Origin: Anaerolinea sp.
GTDB lineage: Bacteria; Chloroflexota; Anaerolineae; Anaerolineales; Anaerolineaceae
Length of the DNA stretch: 18,372 nucleotides
Assembly: GCA_020216845.1 (NCBI GenBank)
Contig: JAIWNK010000097.1
Location: 1 to 18,372, forward strand
Direction: 5' to 3'
Shown: in pieces, positions 14,393 to 18,372 of the stretch
Layout: each line of letters begins with the position of its first letter
How positions within the stretch are numbered: position 1 is the stretch's first letter
Notes under the pieces: generated by a model
Seen by the model: the letters and a program-made list of their open reading frames with translations, nothing else
Database searches by the model: none
What the model was told of the DNA's origin: nothing
Made by a program: the position numbers and the translations under genes

Positions 14393-15696
14393 ACAGCACC
14401 CTCAGCAATCAAGCGCATCTTCTCCTCCGGCCACGACCAAACCACCACTGCCGGAGAAGCGGTCGAATCGCCCAATGCAAATTGCTGTGCCGCCAACCAC
14501 CTGCCCCCCGGATGCCAGGAATAAGCCCCATACGTTTTCGTCCAATCAGTTGTCAACGCCCGCTCCAGGCCATCCGCACGGGCCACCCACAACTGCTGAC
14601 TGACCCACCCTTGCAACGGACGCAACCCCAACACAAACCAATCCTCCCCCGGATGCCAGGCCGGTACACCATAGATATACGTGCTATTGCCATCATAAAA
14701 GAACAATCGCAGCGTATCATTGCGCAAATCTGCCGAAACCAAGGACAAGAACGGCCCCGGCCCCCCTTCTCCCTGGGTTGAATACACCAAATGCTGACCA
14801 TCCGGCGACCAGCTTCCAGAAGATTCGACTTCGGTTTTCAGCAACACCATCTCACCTCGCACCACATCCAGCACGCGAATGCTTCTCGCCGTGCGATCAT
14901 AAAAAGACAAAAAATTTCCATCCGGTGACCAACTCGCAAAATCGCCCACCAATAGCTCGCTTTCGCCCAATGCGCTTGCCTGCCCATCCGGCCAGGCCAC
15001 ACTCCACAAATGCGGCAATTGCCGCTCCGCACTGCGGCTGAAGACCAAACGACGTCCATCCGGTGACCAGGCTGCTCGCTGACAGATTTCCTCACCACAG
15101 GCCAACAAACGCTCCGCCTGATCGCCATCTGCCCCACGCGGCAAGACCCACAAATCAGCTCCGCCTTGTTCATTTTGCGCTGCGTAAACCAACATCTCCC
15201 CATCCCGTCGCACGCCAAAATCCAACACGTTCCCATTGGTCTCTGTCCAGGGCCACACCGCGCCACTTCTCGGATCCGCCACCCAAACTTCCCCGCCCGA
15301 AAGATAAGTCAGCTGCTCCATCCGAACAGGCACCGTCCACAACGCATCTCGCCGCAACACCAAACCATTTTCTGCCTGCGCTCCGGCCGCAAGCCGCAGC
15401 GTGTACAATGTCCCCGGCTTCAAAGCCTCTTGAGGCCAAAACCAAACCACATTCCCTTCCCAAACCCATTTTCCAGCTACAGCTGGCTCAATGGCAAGTC
15501 GCTCAACAACATGCTCACTGCGCATGGCCCAGGCAAACTTTAGCCCAATTGGCCCCCACACCCCCACCTCATCCCCCGCACCAACCACCAATTGAGGGGC
15601 AGGCAAGCCAACCCAACGTCCAACAAACTCGATCATCAGCACCCCCAACACACCAATACCAAAGATCACCAGCAACAACCGATCCAAACGTCGCAT
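14371..15696 (-). CDS. Membrane-anchored Ig-like/PD40 beta-propeller protein
   Basis: This 441-aa protein starts with a membrane anchor (residues 6-23, RLLLVIFGIGVLGVLMIE). An Ig-like segment of the Big_5/SbsA type (about 34-122) follows, with the pattern PIGLKFAWAM ... LKPGTLYTLRL. The remaining 310 residues are a TolB/PD40-type propeller with repeated WSPDG or WHPG motifs: WSPDGRRLVFSR, WSPDGNFLSFYD, WSPDGQHLVYST, WHPGEDWFVLGL and WHPGGRWLAAQQ. Such propellers usually bind peptides, glycans or partner proteins. The start at 15696 is supported by GAGGA nine bases upstream and by placement of the anchor; an in-frame start at 15786 would overlap the preceding gene. It follows the TIGR03943 gene after 13 bases, so it belongs to the permease operon. 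Function is unknown. Confidence 0.85.
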   Translation of the reverse strand: MRRLDRLLLVIFGIGVLGVLMIEFVGRWVGLPAPQLVVGAGDEVGVWGPIGLKFAWAMRSEHVVERLAIEPAVAGKWVWEGNVVWFWPQEALKPGTLYTLRLAAGAQAENGLVLRRDALWTVPVRMEQLTYLSGGEVWVADPRSGAVWPWTETNGNVLDFGVRRDGEMLVYAAQNEQGGADLWVLPRGADGDQAERLLACGEEICQRAAWSPDGRRLVFSRSAERQLPHLWSVAWPDGQASALGESELLVGDFASWSPDGNFLSFYDRTARSIRVLDVVRGEMVLLKTEVESSGSWSPDGQHLVYSTQGEGGPGPFLSLVSADLRNDTLRLFFYDGNSTYIYGVPAWHPGEDWFVLGLRPLQGWVSQQLWVARADGLERALTTDWTKTYGAYSWHPGGRWLAAQQFALGDSTASPAVVVWSWPEEKMRLIAEGAVQPVWLP

Positions 15697-15709
15697 CTTC
15701 AACAATCCT

Positions 15710-16420
15710 CTACGGGAATAAATAGGGCTGTTCTGGCGCATCCATCCGCTCAATTGTTTCAGCTTCAAAGCCCAGCTGCGCCTCACCGTTCACGTCCTGC
15801 CAACTCACCCGCCCCTGCACGCGCACCCACTCACCCTGGGCAAACGAAGCAGCTTGCTCCGAGTGCACCACTACCCCCACTGCCGAAGCATCTGCCACAC
15901 AACAAGTAATCGCAAACCGTCCAACAATCATTTGGTCTGCCCGCAGCGACGAGTCACGGAAGACAAATCCGGTTACATCCACCGCCTTCCCAACCTGATC
16001 ATCCGGGGCATCCCGAAAAGCCTGGATCCAGTCCAAAATACTCCATTGCGTTGTTGGAATTGTTACCGGACGCGCCGGAACATTCGCTCGCAAGACAATT
16101 GGTTGCGTCTGCATACCACGCACCGCCACAATCTCTTGCGTCAGCGAACGCGCCGGGATCAAAACACCGATTGCCAATGGCAACGCAAGCCACACCAGCC
16201 CCATCGGCGAACGTCGCTCTGTCTCTTCTCTCAGGCCCGGGCGTGCTTGCAACACAACCTGAGCCATACCCAACAAAACCAACGCCGCTAACAACACAAG
16301 CCAGACGAACCGCTGATTCAAATACAACAAAATCCGCCCATCCCGCAAACGGCTGAGCAAAAACAAACCCAACAGAGCCATCAATAAACCCTGAAACAAG
16401 CGATACCCGCGTAAGGACAT
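15710..16420 (-). CDS. TIGR03943/DUF1980 family permease partner
   Basis: This 236-aa protein matches the TIGR03943 family, a partner of PF03773 permeases. It has N-terminal membrane helices (about 8-24, 38-55 and 74-90), then an extracytoplasmic domain. Family hallmarks are LYLNQRF (32-38), the double cysteine C173-C174 in FAITCCVADASAVGVVV, and two OB-like strands GKAVDVTGFVF (145-154) and EWVRVQGRVSW. The ATG immediately follows the permease stop codon (TAGATG), so the two are tightly coupled. The Cys pair suggests metal or thiol chemistry. The transported substrate is not shown by the sequence. Confidence 0.9.
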   Translation of the reverse strand: MSLRGYRLFQGLLMALLGLFLLSRLRDGRILLYLNQRFVWLVLLAALVLLGMAQVVLQARPGLREETERRSPMGLVWLALPLAIGVLIPARSLTQEIVAVRGMQTQPIVLRANVPARPVTIPTTQWSILDWIQAFRDAPDDQVGKAVDVTGFVFRDSSLRADQMIVGRFAITCCVADASAVGVVVHSEQAASFAQGEWVRVQGRVSWQDVNGEAQLGFEAETIERMDAPEQPYLFP

Positions 16421-17311
16421 CTAGCCACCTTTCCAAAACACATTGATCAACCCGGTCAACAAAAGTGTCAACACCAAGGGCAACACCACCAAATATACCA
16501 CCACCCGTTTGCGAAAGACACGCCCAAACATCAACACACTCTTAATATCTACCATCGGCCCATAGACCAAAAAAGCCAGCACCGCCCCCACGGGCATCCA
16601 ACCAGCAAACCCCAACGCCACAAACGAATCCACCGTGGAACAAATGGAAAGCAACACAGCCAATGCTGCCAGGAATAAGGAAGACAATACCGGTCCGCTC
16701 TGAACTGCCAAAAACCAGGACTGTGGCAAAAACAACTGCATCAACGCCGCCAAAGCTGCTCCAATCACCAAATAACGTCCCATCTCAAAAAACTCATCCG
16801 CCGCCACAAGCAAAACCTGACGAAAACGCTGACCAGGCAAAAGTTGCCCATCGGCCTGAACACAATGCAACGTCAGACCTGCATCCGCGCGCAGCACCAT
16901 ATGCACATCCGGGTCAGCCCCCAAAACACCTCCCACCAACAAAGCAATCACCGCCGTTAGCCCAAGCCGCCCCCAAAAAACAACTCCAGGCCCAAATGCC
17001 GTCAACGTACTCAGAATTACCACCGGATTGATCACCGGTGCCGCCAACAAAAAAGCCATTCCCAACGCCGGCGGCACGCCCTTTGAGAGCAACCGCCGCA
17101 CCAACGGCACCGTGCCGCACTCACACACTGGAAAGACCAGCCCCAAGCCAACCCCAATGACTGCTGCCAAAAGCGGCTGCCGCGGCAGCCAACGCACCAG
17201 TTTTTCCTGATCCAGGTAGACTTCCACCAAACCAGAGGCCAACGTGCCCAGCAAAAGGAACGGCACTGCCTCAATAAAGATTCCCAAAAAGATTGCAGCG
17301 AAATTGGTCAT
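16421..17311 (-). CDS. PF03773 (DUF318/ArsP-like) permease
   Basis: This 296-aa membrane protein has about eight hydrophobic segments and the permease signature FPVCECGTVPL (60-70, PVCECG 61-66), an internal LSICSTVDSFVALGFAG near 221-237 with the second conserved Cys, and GPMVDIKSVLMF (251-262). The family exports substrates such as organoarsenicals in ArsP members, but PVCECG and the TIGR03943 partner place this one in the broader, less defined group. Shine-Dalgarno GAAGG lies at 17316-17320. It is the first gene of a leftward three-gene operon. A stem-loop with a T-rich tail lies 55 bases upstream. No metal-resistance regulator (ArsR/MerR type) is visible nearby. Confidence 0.92.
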   Translation of the reverse strand: MTNFAAIFLGIFIEAVPFLLLGTLASGLVEVYLDQEKLVRWLPRQPLLAAVIGVGLGLVFPVCECGTVPLVRRLLSKGVPPALGMAFLLAAPVINPVVILSTLTAFGPGVVFWGRLGLTAVIALLVGGVLGADPDVHMVLRADAGLTLHCVQADGQLLPGQRFRQVLLVAADEFFEMGRYLVIGAALAALMQLFLPQSWFLAVQSGPVLSSLFLAALAVLLSICSTVDSFVALGFAGWMPVGAVLAFLVYGPMVDIKSVLMFGRVFRKRVVVYLVVLPLVLTLLLTGLINVFWKGG

Positions 17312-17319
17312 AGCACCTT

Positions 17320-17378
17320 CAACAAATAAACAAACAAGGTCAAAACCAGATCTCCATCAGAAATCGGTTTTGACCTTG
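17320..17378 (-). terminator. Stem-loop terminator between the LysM gene and the permease
   Basis: CAAGGTCAAAACC (17335-17347) and GGTTTTGACCTTG (17366-17378) are exact 13-bp inverted repeats around an 18-nt loop. On the minus strand the stem is followed by a T-rich stretch (TTGTTTGTTTATTTG). It lies 20 bases past the LysM stop codon and fits an intrinsic terminator. It is also close enough to the permease start to act as an attenuator or operator. Confidence 0.72.
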
Positions 17379-17398
17379 CAACAGATCATGGTTTCGAA

Positions 17399-18142
17399 TT
17401 AAGGCGTTGGCGTAGATGTCGGCGGCAATGTCACCAAAATTGGCGTCACAGCAACTGGCGTAAAGGTTGGCTGACGGGTTGGCGTCGCCGTCACAATGCG
17501 CACCGGGATGATTAACTTCTGGCCAAGTTGAATCGTGTTGGCGTCCTTCAGGTTGTTCACCTGCATAATTCGCTCCACGGTGCTATCGAAGCGAGCAGCA
17601 ATGATTGCCAGGGTATCACCTGTTTGCACGTAATATTCAATCCGCGTTCCTGGTGCAATATCCGATGGCAACGGCGTCGGCGAAGGCAACACCTGCCCCG
17701 GCATCGGAATCAAAATGACATCATTCATCTTAATTGGACAAGTATTCGGGGCAAAATTATTGACCGCCAACAGCACCAACAAATCCACCTTGAACTGCTG
17801 TGCGATTCCCCAACAGGTATCATTCTCCTTTACCGTATATTGCATCGGTCCCGCCTGTGTCGGCGTCAAAGTTGGCGCAAGAGTCTCAGTAATCGTTGGT
17901 GTCAGCGTGATCGTCTGAGTTGCCGTCGGTGTCACCGGCGTCGGTGTAAAGGTCAATGTCGCTGTTGGCGTTTGGGTGGCAAACAACGTCACCGGCTTGC
18001 CAGATTTCGAAAACCAGGCTACCAGAATGATGATTCCCACCACGACAAGCACAACCGCCAACCCACCAATCAAGAAAGGCATCATCTGTTGGCGTCTTTT
18101 GTAGCTTTCAATTACACTGCGTGGAGAGCCTTTTCCACTCAT
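17399..18142 (-). CDS. Membrane-anchored protein with two LysM domains
   Basis: This 247-aa protein has a short cytosolic N-terminus (1-20), one membrane helix (about 21-44), a Thr/Pro-rich linker (48-97), then two LysM domains. LysM1 is 101-146 (YTVKENDTC ... MNDVILIP), and carries a Cys pair, C110 and C135. LysM2 is 170-213 (YYVQTGDTLAIIAARF ... IQLGQKLIIP). A Thr/Pro-rich tail follows. LysM modules bind peptidoglycan, so it probably tethers the cell envelope. The ATG at 18142 is preferred over the upstream in-frame TTG (18151) because AAGGA lies nine bases before it. Three bases encode the extra start, so the choice does not change the call. Its promoter is probably in the divergent region to the right; the terminator above ends the unit. 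Confidence 0.9.
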   Translation of the reverse strand: MSGKGSPRSVIESYKRRQQMMPFLIGGLAVVLVVVGIIILVAWFSKSGKPVTLFATQTPTATLTFTPTPVTPTATQTITLTPTITETLAPTLTPTQAGPMQYTVKENDTCWGIAQQFKVDLLVLLAVNNFAPNTCPIKMNDVILIPMPGQVLPSPTPLPSDIAPGTRIEYYVQTGDTLAIIAARFDSTVERIMQVNNLKDANTIQLGQKLIIPVRIVTATPTRQPTFTPVAVTPILVTLPPTSTPTP

Positions 18143-18171
18143 ATTGTTCAATCCTTTTTCCTTTGAGAAAG

Positions 18172-18202
18172 AATATACCGGACAGTAACCCTATCACGGC
18201 AA
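18172..18202 (-). promoter_or_regulatory. Weak candidate promoter for the LysM gene
   Basis: On the minus strand TATATT (18172-18177) is a fair -10. TTGCCG (18197-18202) lies 19 bp upstream of it. The leader would be about 25 nt and contains AAGGA before ATG 18142. The -35 match and spacing are weak. Confidence 0.35.
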
Positions 18203-18239
18203 AAAACGAGCTTGATCAACCCGTCACAATCAATTCTAA

Positions 18240-18260
18240 CGCAGAATCAAGAATTCTGCG
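18240..18260. repeat. 8-bp inverted repeat in the divergent intergenic region
   Basis: CGCAGAAT (18240-18247) and ATTCTGCG (18253-18260) are exact inverted repeats around five bases. It lies between the divergent LysM and right-edge genes and could be an operator or a small hairpin. It has no T tail, so it is not a clear terminator. Confidence 0.35.
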
Positions 18261-18331
18261 AGGCACAAGCCCTCATTTTGCACGGTTTTCACAAACTCGG
18301 GATTGGAACAGAAGTGAGGAGGGATAAGGCC

Positions 18332-18372
18332 ATGGCTGGGAAAGCATCAAACAAGCGGCGAGCCCTGGCGAG
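18332..18372 (+). CDS. Start of a rightward gene, truncated by the window edge
   Basis: ATG 18332 is preceded, with eight bases of spacing, by GAGGAGGG (18316-18323), the strongest Shine-Dalgarno in the window. The visible 13 residues are MAGKASNKRRALA, basic and probably cytosolic. Frame stays open to the end. Too little is visible to assign a family. Confidence 0.55.
   Translation, partial: MAGKASNKRRALA

Noticed and set aside
15063..15725. Rightward open frame of 220 aa opposite the PD40 gene
   Set aside because: The product is rich in Pro, His and Gln with no domain, while the opposite frame has clear WSPDG repeats and a membrane anchor.
17528..18166. Rightward open frame of 212 aa opposite the LysM gene
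   Set aside because: It is full of Arg, His and Cys runs with no domain; the leftward frame has two clear LysM modules.
18249..18256. GAATTC palindrome in the right intergenic region
   Set aside because: Six-base palindromes occur by chance; only the longer 8-bp inverted repeat around it is kept.

Overview
The window looks like bacterial chromosome from the Chloroflexota, most likely class Anaerolineae. This is inferred from gene content, not from a marker gene. Supporting signs are a lipoprotein with an NBR1-type Ig-like domain on a Thr/Pro linker, a membrane-anchored LysM protein with the same kind of linker, the PF03773 permease plus TIGR03943 pair, a short GH57/DUF3536-like enzyme, and unclassified Zn-ribbon proteins. 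GC content is moderate. The plus strand is C-rich and G-poor under genes of both orientations. No rRNA, tRNA, CRISPR array, transposase or phage gene was seen.

Layout: positions 2-2175 hold the 3' part of feoB (ferrous iron transporter) and a small FeoC-like regulator overlapping it by one base. Positions 2221-4488 hold two Zn-ribbon proteins: one joined through a membrane helix to a PQQ-type beta-propeller, the other a soluble protein with several zinc knuckles. mutS (4510-7089) follows. It ends tail-to-tail, with a 4-bp overlap, against a leftward pair made of an NDUFA9-like atypical SDR and a short GH57/DUF3536-like enzyme. A 102-bp intergenic region separates that pair from a rightward cluster (9500-12427): a TIM-barrel-like protein, an FtsZ with a substituted T7-loop residue, a 71-aa protein and an 82-aa membrane protein. 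A well-formed promoter then precedes an NBR1-Ig lipoprotein, which overlaps queG (epoxyqueuosine reductase) by a GTGA junction. queG converges, with a 22-bp overlap, on a leftward operon: PF03773 permease, TIGR03943 protein, and a membrane-anchored Ig/PD40 beta-propeller protein. A hairpin terminator separates this operon from an upstream leftward LysM gene. The right edge carries the start of a rightward gene with a strong Shine-Dalgarno.

How the genes fit together: feoB/feoC serve Fe(II) uptake, mutS mismatch repair, queG the last step of queuosine synthesis, and the permease pair probably metal or solute export. The LysM, lipoprotein and propeller genes build the cell surface. The most interesting part is the ftsZ cluster. 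Its FtsZ keeps the GTP-binding motifs and the C-terminal partner-binding peptide, but has His at position 222, where the T7 loop normally carries the second catalytic Asp. It sits with a possible degenerate hydrolase-fold protein and two very small uncharacterised proteins, one of them a membrane protein. This is the best candidate in the window for an undescribed system, although its function is only inferred.
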